Part shown: in pieces, positions 9,016-17,832 of the stretch
Layout of the letters: each line of letters opens with the position of its first letter
Position numbering within the stretch: position 1 is the stretch's first letter
DNA from: Achromobacter sp. ASV32
GTDB lineage: Bacteria > Pseudomonadota > Gammaproteobacteria > Burkholderiales > Burkholderiaceae_B
Reading direction: 5' to 3'
Length of the DNA stretch: 64,000 nucleotides
Assembly: GCF_016428805.1 (NCBI RefSeq)
Contig: NZ_JAELTJ010000003.1
Coordinates: 46,930 to 110,929, forward strand
Notes under the pieces: generated by a model
The model's input: the letters and a program-made list of their open reading frames with translations, nothing else
Database searches by the model: none
What the model was told of the DNA's origin: nothing
Program-made: the position numbers and the translations under genes

Positions 9016-10311
9016 ATGACTGAAGCGAAAAAGCCCGATTGGCGGCTGGAAACCATTGCCGTGCACGGCGGCTACCGCCCCGACCCGACCACGCGCGCCG
9101 TGGCGGTACCGATCTACCAGACCGTGGCCTACGCCTTTGACGACACCCAGCACGGCGCGGACCTGTTCGACCTGAAGGTCGCGGGCAACATCTACACCCG
9201 CATCATGAATCCGACCACCGACGTGCTGGAGCAGCGCGTGGCGGCCCTGGAAGGCGGCATCGCCGCGCTGGCGCTGGCCTCGGGCCAGGCCGCGGTGACC
9301 TACGCGATCCTGACCATCGCCGAAGCCGGCGACAACATCATTTCGTCCAGCACGCTGTACGGCGGCACCTACAACCTGTTCGCCCACACGCTGCCGCAAT
9401 ACGGCATCACCACGCGCTTTGCCAACCCCAGCGACCTGGCCGCCTTCGAGGCGCAGATCGATGACCGCACCAAAGCGATCTTCGCCGAGTCCGTGGGCAA
9501 CCCGCTGGGCAACATCACCGACATTGCCGCGCTGGCCGAGCTGGCCCACCGCCATGGCCTGCCGCTGATCGTCGACAACACCGTGCCGTCGCCGTACCTG
9601 CTGCGGCCCATCGAGCACGGCGCCGACATCGTGGTGCAGTCGCTGACCAAGTACCTGGGCGGCCACGGCACCAGCCTGGGCGGCGCCATCATCGACTCGG
9701 GCAAGTTCCCCTGGGCCGAGCACAAGGCCCGCTTCAAGCGCCTGAACGAACCGGACATCAGCTACCACGGCGTGGTGTACACGGAAGCCTTCGGCCCGGC
9801 CGCCTACATCGGCCGCGCCCGCGTGGTGCCGCTGCGCAATACCGGCGCCGCGATTTCCCCGTTCAACTCGTTCCAGATCCTGCAAGGCATCGAGACGCTG
9901 GCGCTGCGCGTGGACCGCATCGTCGAAAACGCCGTCAAGGTGGCCCGCTACCTGCGCGAGCATGCCAAGGTGGAGTGGGTCAACTACGCCGGTCTGCCGG
10001 ACCACCCTGACCACGCGCTGGTGCAAAAGTACCTGGGCGGCAAGGCGCCGGGCCTGTTCACGTTCGGCGTGAAGGGCGGCCGCGAGGCCGGCGCGCGCTT
10101 CCAGGATGCGCTGCAACTGTTCACCCGCCTGGTCAACATCGGCGACGCCAAGTCGCTGGCGACGCATCCGGCGTCCACCACCCACCGCCAGCTCAACCCC
10201 GAAGAGCTGCAAAAGGCTGGCGTGCGCGAGGAAACCGTGCGCCTGTCCATCGGCATCGAGCACATCGACGACCTGCTGGCCGATCTGGACCAGGCGCTGG
10301 CGCAGGTGTAA
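9016..10311 (+). CDS. metY: O-acetylhomoserine sulfhydrylase (MetY type)
   Basis: MetY is a PLP enzyme that replaces the acetyl group of O-acetylhomoserine with sulfide to make homocysteine, the direct sulfhydrylation route to methionine. The 431-aa length is typical of MetY, which is longer than MetB. Motifs include TIAVHGGYRPDPTT, IYTRIMNPTTDVLEQRVAALEGG in two adjacent parts, DNTVPSPYLLRP and the Schiff-base lysine of SLTKYLGGHG, then the C-terminal THPASTTHRQL and RLSIGIEHIDDL. AAGGAGA at 9004-9010 supports ATG 9016. No upstream SAM riboswitch is visible. Confidence 0.93.
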   Translation: MTEAKKPDWRLETIAVHGGYRPDPTTRAVAVPIYQTVAYAFDDTQHGADLFDLKVAGNIYTRIMNPTTDVLEQRVAALEGGIAALALASGQAAVTYAILTIAEAGDNIISSSTLYGGTYNLFAHTLPQYGITTRFANPSDLAAFEAQIDDRTKAIFAESVGNPLGNITDIAALAELAHRHGLPLIVDNTVPSPYLLRPIEHGADIVVQSLTKYLGGHGTSLGGAIIDSGKFPWAEHKARFKRLNEPDISYHGVVYTEAFGPAAYIGRARVVPLRNTGAAISPFNSFQILQGIETLALRVDRIVENAVKVARYLREHAKVEWVNYAGLPDHPDHALVQKYLGGKAPGLFTFGVKGGREAGARFQDALQLFTRLVNIGDAKSLATHPASTTHRQLNPEELQKAGVREETVRLSIGIEHIDDLLADLDQALAQV

Positions 10312-10316
10312 GCGGG

Positions 10317-11135
10317 ATGACGATGCTTCACCGCAGAACCCTGTTGAAGCTGGCCGCGGGCCTGCCCGCGCTGGCGGCTGCGCCCGCCGTCGCGGCGGCG
10401 CCGGCTGCCGCTCGCGCCAAGACCTACGTGCTGGCGCACGGCTCGTGGCATGGCGGCTGGTGCTGGCGCCCCGTGGCTGACCGGCTCCGGGCGGCCGGCC
10501 ACCGCGTCCATGCGCCCAGCTTCACCGGCATGGGCGATCGGGCACATCTGTTGACCCCGGCCATCACCATCGACACCTTTGTCGAGGATCTGGTGCGGGT
10601 GATCCAGTCCGAAGAACTGAACGACGTGATTCTGGTCGGCCACAGCTTCGGCGGCATTCCGATCTCGGGCGTGGCCGATCGCATTCCCGAGCGCCTGGCG
10701 CACCTGGTGTATTTCGATTCTATCGTGCTGCAAAGCGGCCAGAATGCGTTTTCGGTGTATCCCAAGGCGGATGCCGATGCCCGCATCGCGGCGGCATCCA
10801 AGGCCACCAATGGCCTGGCCGTGCCGATTCCCGATCCGCTGCCCGCGGCCTGGGGATTCAAACCCGGCAGCGCCGACGAGGCCTGGGTCAAGCGGCGCCT
10901 GACGGCGCATCCGCTGGCCAGCTACACCACGCCGCTGACGCTCAGGCATCCCATCGGCAACGGCCGGCCGCGCACCTACATCCACTGCACGCAGCCCGAA
11001 CTGCCGGTGCTGGAAGAGTCGCGCAAACTGGTGAAGTCGCAGCAGGGCTGGAACTGGGTCGACATCGCCGCCCCGCACGAAGCCCACATCACGCATCCGG
11101 CGCTGCTGGCGGATGTGCTGCTGGGCTTGTCCTGA
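10317..11135 (+). CDS. Secreted alpha/beta hydrolase with Tat-like signal
   Basis: A 272-aa hydrolase whose N-terminus (HRRTLLKLAAG then an Ala-rich stretch) resembles a twin-arginine signal, suggesting export after folding. The core has the oxyanion-loop segment LAHGSWHGGWCW and the nucleophile elbow GHSFGG with Ser110; the likely catalytic His lies in the C-terminal PHEAHITHP region. This is the esterase family that includes plant methylesterases and bacterial salicylate-ester hydrolase-like proteins. Starts at ATG 10317 or 10323 are both possible. It follows metY by 5 bp, so it may be cotranscribed, though no functional link is apparent. Confidence 0.8.
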   Translation: MTMLHRRTLLKLAAGLPALAAAPAVAAAPAAARAKTYVLAHGSWHGGWCWRPVADRLRAAGHRVHAPSFTGMGDRAHLLTPAITIDTFVEDLVRVIQSEELNDVILVGHSFGGIPISGVADRIPERLAHLVYFDSIVLQSGQNAFSVYPKADADARIAAASKATNGLAVPIPDPLPAAWGFKPGSADEAWVKRRLTAHPLASYTTPLTLRHPIGNGRPRTYIHCTQPELPVLEESRKLVKSQQGWNWVDIAAPHEAHITHPALLADVLLGLS

Positions 11136-11163
11136 TCGGGCCGGCGCTTGCCGGATCGCGGAC

Positions 11164-12099
11164 TCAGCCCAGGGCGTCCGGCAACGGGCGCCCCTTGCGC
11201 CAGGCCGACGGCGCCATGCCCTCGGTGCGCTGGAACACCCGGCTGAACGCCGACTGCGAGTGGTAGCCCACTTGCTCGGCCGCATCCTGGATGCCCACGC
11301 CCTGCGACAGCAGGCGCCGCGCCACCCGCATGCGCAGCCGTTGCAGCAATTGCGCGGGCGTGGTGCCGCTTTGCAGCGTGAAACGGCGATGGAAAGTGGC
11401 CTTGGACATATGCACGTGGCGCGCCATGTCGTCCATGCTCCAGGGGTCTGCCGGCCGCGCCAGGATCGCCTGCAACAAGCCCGCCATGGCGGGGTCGCGC
11501 GCCAGCACGAACAGGCCGTAGGCCTGGCGGTCGTGGATCGCCAGGTGGCGCAGCATGAAGAAGATCAGCATGTCCGTCAGACGTTCCAGCACCACGGCCG
11601 ACGCGCCGCCTTCGCGCGCGGTTTCGCCCAGGATCAGGTCGAACACGCCGCGCGCGCTGGCATAGCGGGCATCGTGGGCGCGCAGCAGCAGCACGTCGGG
11701 CAGGGTGTCGGCCAGCAGGTCGGCCAGCCCGGGCCGAAACTGGAAAAAGCCGCAGGCCAGTCCCGTGCCGTCGGGCTGCGGCGGCGACAGCGGCTGCATC
11801 GCCTTGCAGGCCGGCGCGCCTGGTTCGGGCGGGTCCAGCGGCGTCAGTGCATGCGGCAGGTCACGCAGGAAGAACACGCCGTCGCCCGCCGACAGTGTCA
11901 ACGGTGTCTGATCCGCGCCCAAGTCGACGCGGCAGCGTCCGTGCAGCACCAGGTGGAAGCTGGCCCGTGCCCGCCCGCTGGTGCTGGCGGACCAATTGCC
12001 GCAATACTGGCCCAGGTGATACAAGCTGGATTGAACTTCCAGGCTGGACAGAAGCAGGGCGTCGACGGCGGCTTGATCGGTGTTCGGGGCAGGCAGCAT
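11164..12099 (-). CDS. AraC-family transcriptional regulator with cupin sensor domain
   Basis: A 311-aa regulator with an N-terminal AraC-type cupin domain (FHLVLHGRCRVDL, LSAGDGVFFLRDLPHAL) and two C-terminal helix-turn-helix motifs (MDDMARHVHMSKATFHRRF and IQDAAEQVGYHSQSAFSRVF). The ATG at 12099 is favoured over upstream in-frame ATGs, because the stretch 12150-12230 is comparatively AT-rich and promoter-like and the protein from 12099 aligns with the usual cupin start. It is divergent from the operon beginning at 12310 and is the obvious candidate regulator of it. The effector is unknown. Confidence 0.85.
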   Translation of the reverse strand: MLPAPNTDQAAVDALLLSSLEVQSSLYHLGQYCGNWSASTSGRARASFHLVLHGRCRVDLGADQTPLTLSAGDGVFFLRDLPHALTPLDPPEPGAPACKAMQPLSPPQPDGTGLACGFFQFRPGLADLLADTLPDVLLLRAHDARYASARGVFDLILGETAREGGASAVVLERLTDMLIFFMLRHLAIHDRQAYGLFVLARDPAMAGLLQAILARPADPWSMDDMARHVHMSKATFHRRFTLQSGTTPAQLLQRLRMRVARRLLSQGVGIQDAAEQVGYHSQSAFSRVFQRTEGMAPSAWRKGRPLPDALG

Positions 12100-12309
12100 G
12101 GCGGTGTCAGGACGGGGCGCTGGCCGCCAGGTCTGATATGGCACGACGACCGGAGCAGTTTGGCGGGATGATGCGGCAGGCGCCTGGTTATATAGGCATA
12201 GCTGAAAGTCGATAAGATCGAGCATCAGCTTGCGATCCCCGTGCATTGTCGCGCGGGCCAGGGCCACCGCACAATCGTGTTTTCATTGAACGTCCTGCAG
12301 GAGACTCTC

Positions 12310-12867
12310 ATGGCCCGTCTGCCCATCCATACCGCGCAAAGCGCGCCCGAATCCACCCGCGCGGCGCTTGCCGCCGCGGAGCAGGGTGCCGGTTACCTGT
12401 CGAATCTGCTGGGCGTGCTGGCCAGTGCGCCGGCGGCGCTCGAAGCCTACCAGACGCTGTCGCAGATCAACGCCCGCGCCGGGCTGACGCTGCAAGAGCG
12501 TGAAGTGGTGCAACTGGTCGCCGGCACCCGCCACGGTTGCACGTTCTGCGTGGCTGGGCACACCGCGCTGGCGCGCAACAAGGCCAAGCTGTCGCCCGAA
12601 GTCGTCGATGCGCTGCGCGCCCAGGGCGTGCTGCCCGATGCCCGGCTGCAGGCGCTGGCGGCCTTTACCGAAGCCGTCATCCAGACGCGCGGGCGCGTCA
12701 GCGACGAGGCCCTGCAAGCCTTGCGCGGGGCCGGCTACACCGACGGCAACGCGCTGGAAGTGATCCTGGGGGTGGGGCTGGCCACGATCTGCAACTTCGC
12801 CAACAACCTGGCCCAGACGCCGCTGAACGAACAACTGAGCGCCTACGCCTGGAGCGGTGCCCAATGA
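12310..12867 (+). CDS. Carboxymuconolactone-decarboxylase/AhpD-family protein
   Basis: A 185-aa all-helical protein of the CMD/AhpD superfamily. The redox-active motif is seen as HGCTFCVAGHTAL, i.e. CxxC followed by His, the arrangement used by AhpD-like peroxidase/disulfide reductants. AGGAGA just upstream supports ATG 12310. It is first in an operon in which each following gene overlaps the one before it. In this context it may protect or recycle a flavin monooxygenase reaction, but that is inference. Confidence 0.88.
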   Translation: MARLPIHTAQSAPESTRAALAAAEQGAGYLSNLLGVLASAPAALEAYQTLSQINARAGLTLQEREVVQLVAGTRHGCTFCVAGHTALARNKAKLSPEVVDALRAQGVLPDARLQALAAFTEAVIQTRGRVSDEALQALRGAGYTDGNALEVILGVGLATICNFANNLAQTPLNEQLSAYAWSGAQ

Positions 12868-13973
12868 CGGCGCGGCACCCCGATCTGCTGCCGCCGGACC
12901 TGACCGCCTGGCTGGACCAGCATGCCGGCGCGCTGGACGATGGCAGCCAGGACCCGGCCAGCGTGCTGCCGCGCCTGGCCGCCGCGGGCGTGTTCCGCCA
13001 GGGCGTGCCGCCAGCGTTGGGCGGCTTGCCGGGCACCGACATCGGCGACGCCATTGAAGCCGTCTCCCAAGTGGCCGAACACTCCGTGGCCAGCGCCTTC
13101 GTCGCCTGGGGCCAGCGGGTCTTCATCGAATACCTGCTGCGCAGCCCCAACGCCGCGCTGGCGCAAGCCTGGCTGGCGCCGCTGCTCGCGGGTGAACAGG
13201 CCGGCGCCACCGCGCTGTCCAACGCCATGAAGTTCCTCAGCGGCATCGAATCGTTGCAGATCAGCGCGCGCCAGGACGGCGCGCAATGGGTGCTGGATGG
13301 CCGCATGCCGTGGGTCACCAACCTGCGCAAGCAAGGTTTCCTGGTGGCCGCGGCGGTCTCGGCGCCGGATGGCACGCCGGCCGTGGTTGCCTTGCCGCAC
13401 GATATCGACGGCCTGGCCCGCAGCGCCGACCTGGACCTGCTGGCCCTGCAATCGAGCAATACCGCGGCGCTGGACGTGCGCGGCGTGCGCATCGGCCCCG
13501 CGTGGCTGATCCATCCCGATGCGCGCCAGTACCTGCCGCAGGCGCGGCCGGCCTTCGCCGGCCTGCAATGCGGCCTGTCCATCGGCCTGGCGCGGCGCGC
13601 GCTGCGGGCGGCCGTCGAAGCGGGGCAGGGCCAGGCCTCGCGCGGCATCCTGGGCCAGCCGCTGCAAGCGCTGGCCGCGCAGTTGGATGACCTGAGCGCG
13701 CGGCTCATTGCCGGCGTGCGCAGCGAGCGCTTCGTGGCCGAGCCCTGGGCCTTGTTCGAGCTGCGCATCGGGCTGGCCGACATCGCCAGCCAGGCGGTGC
13801 AGCTGGAACTGCAGGCCAGCGGCGGCGCGGCTTACCTGAAGCCCGCAGGCGATGGCTTCGCGCGGCGCTGGCGCGAGGCGGCCTTCCTGCCCATCGTCAC
13901 GCCCAGCCTGGTGCAGCTGAAAACCGAATTGGCCAAGCGCCAGGCCCGCTTGGCGGCCGAGGGCGCGGCGTGA
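12864..13973 (+). CDS. Acyl-CoA-dehydrogenase-like flavoprotein (possible FMNH2-dependent monooxygenase)
   Basis: A 369-aa protein with the acyl-CoA dehydrogenase fold: helical N-domain (AEHSVASAFVAWGQRV), beta-barrel with WVLDGRMPWVTNL, and C-terminal helices. The usual catalytic Glu motif and the QxFGG-type FAD signature of true acyl-CoA dehydrogenases are not evident. It more resembles the DszC/SfnC-like relatives that are flavin-dependent monooxygenases acting on sulfur compounds. The ATG overlaps the preceding stop by 4 bases. Being embedded between an AhpD-like protein and a sulfonate-type importer suggests oxidation of an imported compound; the substrate is unknown. Confidence 0.75.
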   Translation: MTARHPDLLPPDLTAWLDQHAGALDDGSQDPASVLPRLAAAGVFRQGVPPALGGLPGTDIGDAIEAVSQVAEHSVASAFVAWGQRVFIEYLLRSPNAALAQAWLAPLLAGEQAGATALSNAMKFLSGIESLQISARQDGAQWVLDGRMPWVTNLRKQGFLVAAAVSAPDGTPAVVALPHDIDGLARSADLDLLALQSSNTAALDVRGVRIGPAWLIHPDARQYLPQARPAFAGLQCGLSIGLARRALRAAVEAGQGQASRGILGQPLQALAAQLDDLSARLIAGVRSERFVAEPWALFELRIGLADIASQAVQLELQASGGAAYLKPAGDGFARRWREAAFLPIVTPSLVQLKTELAKRQARLAAEGAA

Positions 13974-14782
13974 GCGCGCCGCCGCGGCCCGTGCTGCAGG
14001 CCAGCGGCTTGGCGCTGCGCTACCCCGGCGCGCCTGCTGACGTGTTCCACGGCGTGGACCTGGCGCTGGACCGTGGCGAAGTGGTGGCGGTGCTGGGCGC
14101 CAGCGGGGCGGGCAAGTCCAGCCTGCTGCGCGTGCTGGCCGGGCTGCAGGCGGCCAGCGCGGGGACGCTGCTGATGGAAGGCGCGCCGCTGACCGGCGTG
14201 CATCCGCGCGTGGCGGTGGCGTTCCAGGACCCCGGCCTGCTGCCGTGGCTGTCGCTGGAACGCAATGTGGCGTTCGGGCTGGATTTCAAGCATCAGCCGG
14301 CGCTGACCGCCGCGCAACGTCGCTTGCGCGTGGACCAGGCCATCGACGAGGTGGGCCTGGCACAGGCGCGGCACTTGCGCCCGGCGCAGCTGTCCGGCGG
14401 CATGGCCCAGCGCACCGCGTTGGCGCGCTGCCTGGCGCGCCAGCCGGCGGTGCTGCTGCTGGACGAACCCTTCGGCGCCTTGGACGAAGTCACCCGCGGC
14501 GAGATGCAGGCCCTGCTGCGCAAGGTGGTGGCCGACTTCCATACCGCCGCGGTGCTGATCACCCACGATATCGACGAAGCGCTGCTGCTGGCCGACCGCA
14601 TCGTGCTGCTGGGCGGCGCGCCGGGACGCATCCTGGGCGTGTGGCCGGTGGACCTGCCGCAACCACGTGCCGACCTGTTGCCGGAAATGGGCGCGTTGCG
14701 CCTGGAAATCCTGACCCGTCTGCGCAGCGCGCTGCGGGCGGTTCGCGGTCAAACCCCTCTGGAGCCTATTGATGTGCCTTGA
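13970..14782 (+). CDS. ABC transporter ATP-binding protein, SsuB/TauB/NrtD type
   Basis: A 270-aa ATPase with all motifs intact: Walker A GASGAGKSS at 43-51, Q-loop VAFQDPGLLPWLS, signature LSGGMAQR, Walker B VLLLDEPFGALDE and the switch His in LITHDIDEAL. The PGLLPW element is typical of nitrate/sulfonate/taurine importers. The GTG start at 13970 overlaps the upstream stop by 4 bases. It ends 11 bp inside the receptor gene, so translation of the operon is tightly coupled. Confidence 0.93.
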   Translation: MSAPPRPVLQASGLALRYPGAPADVFHGVDLALDRGEVVAVLGASGAGKSSLLRVLAGLQAASAGTLLMEGAPLTGVHPRVAVAFQDPGLLPWLSLERNVAFGLDFKHQPALTAAQRRLRVDQAIDEVGLAQARHLRPAQLSGGMAQRTALARCLARQPAVLLLDEPFGALDEVTRGEMQALLRKVVADFHTAAVLITHDIDEALLLADRIVLLGGAPGRILGVWPVDLPQPRADLLPEMGALRLEILTRLRSALRAVRGQTPLEPIDVP

Positions 14783-15962
14783 ACACATGTCGCGTCGCGA
14801 CTGGTTGAAACTCTCGGCCCTGCTGACCGCCGGCGGCGCGGCCCCTTTGCTGTCCGCCTTCAATGCGCGGGCGCAGAGCGAGCCCGATGCCCCCGTGCGC
14901 ATTGGCTACCTGCCCATCACCGACGCCGCGCCACTGCTGGTGGCGCACAACAACGGCCTGTTCGACAAGGCCGGCGTCAAGGCCGAAAAGCCCACGTTGC
15001 TGCGCAGCTGGGCGCAGCTTATCGAAGCCTTCATTTCCGGCCAGGTGAACGTGGTGCACCTGCTGTCGCCCATGACGGTATGGGCGCGCTTCGGCAGCCA
15101 GGTGCCGGCCAAGGTGGTGGCCTGGAACCACGTGGGCGGCTCCGGCCTGACCGTGGCGCCGGCCATCAACGGCGTCAAGGATCTGGGCGGCAAGACGGTC
15201 GCGATTCCGTTCTGGTATTCCATCCACAACGTCATGCTGCAGTACCTGCTGCGCGAGAACGGCCTGACGCCCGTGTCGCGCAAGGACGCGGGCGTGGCGG
15301 CCAACGAGGTCAACCTGGTCGTCATGGCGCCGGCCGATATGCCGCCGGCCTTGGCGCAGAGCCGCATCGCCGGCTACATCGTGGCCGAGCCCTTCAACGC
15401 CGTGGCCGAGACGCTGGGCGTGGGCAAGGTGCTGCGCTTTACCGGCGACATCTGGCGCAATCATGCGTGCTGCGTCGTCTTCATGCACGAGCGCGACCTG
15501 CAACAGCGCCCCGAGTGGTCGCAGAAGGTGGTGGACGCCATCGTCCAGGCCCAGCTGTGGATTCGCGGCAACCGCGAAGAAACCGCCAGGCTGCTGTCCA
15601 AGGAAGGCATCAACCGCTACACGCCCCATGCCTTGCCCGCCCTGAGCAAGGTGCTGGCGCCGCCGCCGTCCGACCGCGAGCAATACCTGGCCAGCGGCGC
15701 GATCCGCCATGCCGGCTGGGACGATCGCCGCATCGACTTCCAGCCGTATCCGTTCCCCAGCTACACCGAGGAACTGGTGCGCCGGTTGCGCGACACGCTG
15801 ATCGAAGCGGACCGGGGCTTTCTGGCCAGCCTGGATCCGGCGCGCGCCGCGGCCGAATTGGTCGACGATCGCTTCGTCAAGCGCGCCATCGAGGCGGCAG
15901 GCGGTTTGCAGCGCTTCGGCTTGCCGGATTCGTATCAGCGGGCCGAGACGGTGCAGGCGTGA
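14772..15962 (+). CDS. ABC transporter substrate-binding protein, SsuA/NrtA type, Tat-exported
   Basis: A 396-aa periplasmic receptor. The start ATG 14772 has GGAG at 14761-14764; a second ATG at 14787 would give the shorter MSRRDWLKLSALLTAGGAA. Either way, the SRRDWLKL motif is a good twin-arginine signal, implying export of a folded or cofactor-bound protein. The mature part has the RIGYLPITDAAPLLVAHNNG opening and the VNVVHLLSPM and YIVAEPFNAVAE segments of the nitrate/sulfonate receptor group. The ligand cannot be deduced. Confidence 0.88.
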   Translation: MCLEHMSRRDWLKLSALLTAGGAAPLLSAFNARAQSEPDAPVRIGYLPITDAAPLLVAHNNGLFDKAGVKAEKPTLLRSWAQLIEAFISGQVNVVHLLSPMTVWARFGSQVPAKVVAWNHVGGSGLTVAPAINGVKDLGGKTVAIPFWYSIHNVMLQYLLRENGLTPVSRKDAGVAANEVNLVVMAPADMPPALAQSRIAGYIVAEPFNAVAETLGVGKVLRFTGDIWRNHACCVVFMHERDLQQRPEWSQKVVDAIVQAQLWIRGNREETARLLSKEGINRYTPHALPALSKVLAPPPSDREQYLASGAIRHAGWDDRRIDFQPYPFPSYTEELVRRLRDTLIEADRGFLASLDPARAAAELVDDRFVKRAIEAAGGLQRFGLPDSYQRAETVQA

Positions 15963-16840
15963 CGGCGCGCGAGTCCTTGGGCGCGGTGCGCGGGGAACCA
16001 TCGACCGTGCAGCACGCGGGCGGCGCGGCCATGGCGGGCGGCGTGGCCGCGAACACCGCGGGTTCCCCCGCCGCCGTGTCGCGCCGGCAAGGGTTCGCCG
16101 CGCGCTGTGGCCTGGGCTTGGCTGGCCTGGCGGCGCTGCTCGCGCTGTGGTGGCTGGGTACCGAGGTGCTGGCCCCGGCCGGCGGCATGGCGCGGCGCTT
16201 TGCGCCGGGCGCCACGTTCGTCAGCCTGGGCCAGTTGCTGACCGGGTCCGATCTGCCGATGCACGTGGCCGTGAGCCTGCGCCGCATCGCGGTGGGGCTG
16301 GGGCTGGCGTTGGCCATCGGCGTGCCGCTGGGCCTGGCCATCGGCAGCTACCGGCGGCTGGAGGCCGCCTTGTCGCCCGCCATGCAGTTTCTGCGCATGA
16401 TCTCGCCGCTGTCCTGGATGCCGATTGCCGTGATGGTGTTCGGCGTGGGCGACGACCCGGTCTATTTCCTGCTGACCTTTGCCGCCGTCTGGCCCATCGT
16501 GCTGAATACGGCGGCTGGCGTGCAACAGCTGGACGCGCGTTGGCTGCTGCTGGCGCAAAGCGTGGCCGCGACCCGCTGGGAGACACTGCGCCACGTGGTT
16601 CTGCCGGGGGTGCTGGGCCATATCCTGACCGGCGTGCGGCTGGCCATCGGTATTCTGTGGATCGTGCTGGTGCCGTGCGAAATGCTGGGCGTCTCGGCGG
16701 GGATGGGCTATTTCATCCTGGATACGCGCGATCGCCTGGCGTATTCCGAACTGATGGCGATGGTGCTGCTGATCGGCGTGCTGGGCTTTCTGCTGGACGC
16801 CGCGGCGCGTGGGCTGTATCGCTATTGGCGAGGCGGGTAG
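15959..16840 (+). CDS. ABC transporter permease, SsuC/TauC type
   Basis: A 293-aa membrane protein with about six transmembrane segments and the EAA-type loop AQSVAATRWETLRHVVLPGVLG. The preceding hydrophobic MISPLSWMPIAVMVFGVGDDPVYFL is characteristic of SsuC/NrtB permeases. The GTG at 15959 overlaps the receptor stop by 4 bases and is preferred; it leaves a polar 40-residue N-terminal extension before the first membrane segment, so a later start (for instance the Met of MAGGVAAN) is possible. It is the last gene of the operon and is followed by a strong hairpin. Confidence 0.88.
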   Translation: MTARESLGAVRGEPSTVQHAGGAAMAGGVAANTAGSPAAVSRRQGFAARCGLGLAGLAALLALWWLGTEVLAPAGGMARRFAPGATFVSLGQLLTGSDLPMHVAVSLRRIAVGLGLALAIGVPLGLAIGSYRRLEAALSPAMQFLRMISPLSWMPIAVMVFGVGDDPVYFLLTFAAVWPIVLNTAAGVQQLDARWLLLAQSVAATRWETLRHVVLPGVLGHILTGVRLAIGILWIVLVPCEMLGVSAGMGYFILDTRDRLAYSELMAMVLLIGVLGFLLDAAARGLYRYWRGG

Positions 16841-16843
16841 GGC

Positions 16844-16864
16844 GGGCCGGCGGATCGCCGGCCC
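16844..16864. terminator. Hairpin between convergent genes
   Basis: GGGCCGGC (16844-16851) and GCCGGCCC (16857-16864) form perfect 8-bp arms with a 5-base loop, 3 bp after the permease stop and 25 bp before the end of the opposing gene. It could stop transcription from both sides. There is no T-tract, so the assignment is moderate. Confidence 0.5.
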
Positions 16865-16888
16865 CGTCGGGACCACGCGGTGCAGGGC

Positions 16889-17464
16889 CTACTTGCGCGC
16901 GCTCTTGCCGCTCGTGGGGCAGATCACGCCGCGCAGCTTGCGCTGCACCGGGTCGCGCGCCACGGGCGCGTTGGATATGCCGGCCACCGGAATCGATTCC
17001 ACCAGGCCGCCCGTGGCGTTGGGGCCGGCGTAGTGCTGGGTCTCGGTCACGGTATAGGTGTTGTTGCTGCAGTTCATGACCACCGGCTGCGTCACCGAGC
17101 CATAGGGCTGGCCGTTGGCTTCGGACACGCGCGGCTGGGCATAGAACCAGGCCACCGTCACCCGCATCACCACGGGCCGCTCGGACATCTGCGCGACCGA
17201 TTCCTGGTCGTAGAACACGCCCGGCATGGCTTGGGAATCAACGGGCTGCCAGTCGGGTCCGGCGCCGAACACGATGCCCGCCGCGCCGGAGTCGCGCGGC
17301 ACGATATTGACGGCGCAGGCGTTGGCCGGCATCGGGTCTCCCTCGCGCACCGTCACCGCCTCGCACACGTCGGCCGGCGGGGCCGGTTCGGCGGTAGCCT
17401 GGGCCCAGGCCGGCCCCGCCAGCAAAGCCAGAACCAGGGTGAGATGCGCTTGCCTTGCTGTCAT
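16889..17464 (-). CDS. Secreted hypothetical protein, 191 aa
   Basis: The N-terminus MTARQAHLTLVLALLAGPAWA is a clear Sec signal peptide with an AWA-Q cleavage site. The mature protein is a small beta-rich domain with two late cysteines (MNCSNN and GVICPTSG) that could form a disulfide. The layout, ending in a conserved-looking VICP, resembles the surface-adhesin E-like group, but I cannot confirm that. It converges on the SsuC-type permease. Its promoter region has a TATACT on the minus strand at 17507-17512. Confidence 0.75.
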   Translation of the reverse strand: MTARQAHLTLVLALLAGPAWAQATAEPAPPADVCEAVTVREGDPMPANACAVNIVPRDSGAAGIVFGAGPDWQPVDSQAMPGVFYDQESVAQMSERPVVMRVTVAWFYAQPRVSEANGQPYGSVTQPVVMNCSNNTYTVTETQHYAGPNATGGLVESIPVAGISNAPVARDPVQRKLRGVICPTSGKSARK

Positions 17465-17520
17465 GGGGCGATTCCCTATGCGACGTCGATGAAATGATCA
17501 ATCCAGTATAGAGAAGAGTG

Positions 17521-17746
17521 CGCCCGGCCGCCCGGCCGCCCGAAGGCCGGGCAGCCCCCTTGGGGGGCAGCAAGCACGTAGTGCGCCGCGTGGGGGCATT
17601 TTCCTTGCCGCCCGGCCGCCCGAAGGCCGGGCAGCCCCCTTGGGGGGCAGCAAGCACGTAGTGCGCCGCGTGGGGGCATTCTCCTTGCCGCCCGGCCGCC
17701 CGAAGGCTGGGGCAGCCCCCCGGAGTGTGCGGCGTGGGGGCACCCA
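17521..17746. repeat. 80-bp tandem repeat, almost three copies
   Basis: The motif CGAAGGCCGG recurs at 17541 and 17621, and as the variant CGAAGGCTGG at 17701, giving an exact 80-bp period. The first two units differ by only one or two bases; the third is degenerate and truncated. Each full unit contains a CCCCCTTGGGGG core and GCACGTAGTGCGCCGCG. All six frames stay fairly open across it, giving spurious overlapping reading frames on the minus strand. It fills the divergent intergenic region between the secreted protein gene and the BNR-repeat protein gene. Confidence 0.9.
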
Positions 17747-17832
17747 TTCTTCTCTTGTTATAGTCACGTCCGTTCATGACAAGACGCGGTGTGGCCGGGC
17801 GCCGATCGGGTTCGGGGGAGAAAGCGATAGCA

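Noticed and set aside
9004..9016. Possible SAM or cobalamin riboswitch ahead of metY
   Set aside because: Only a 35-bp gap separates metY from the upstream gene and there is no room for a riboswitch fold.
17498..17767. Apparent repeat proteins on the minus strand over the tandem repeat
   Set aside because: The frames arise from the 80-bp DNA repeat (not a multiple of three, so several frames stay open) and have no ribosome site.
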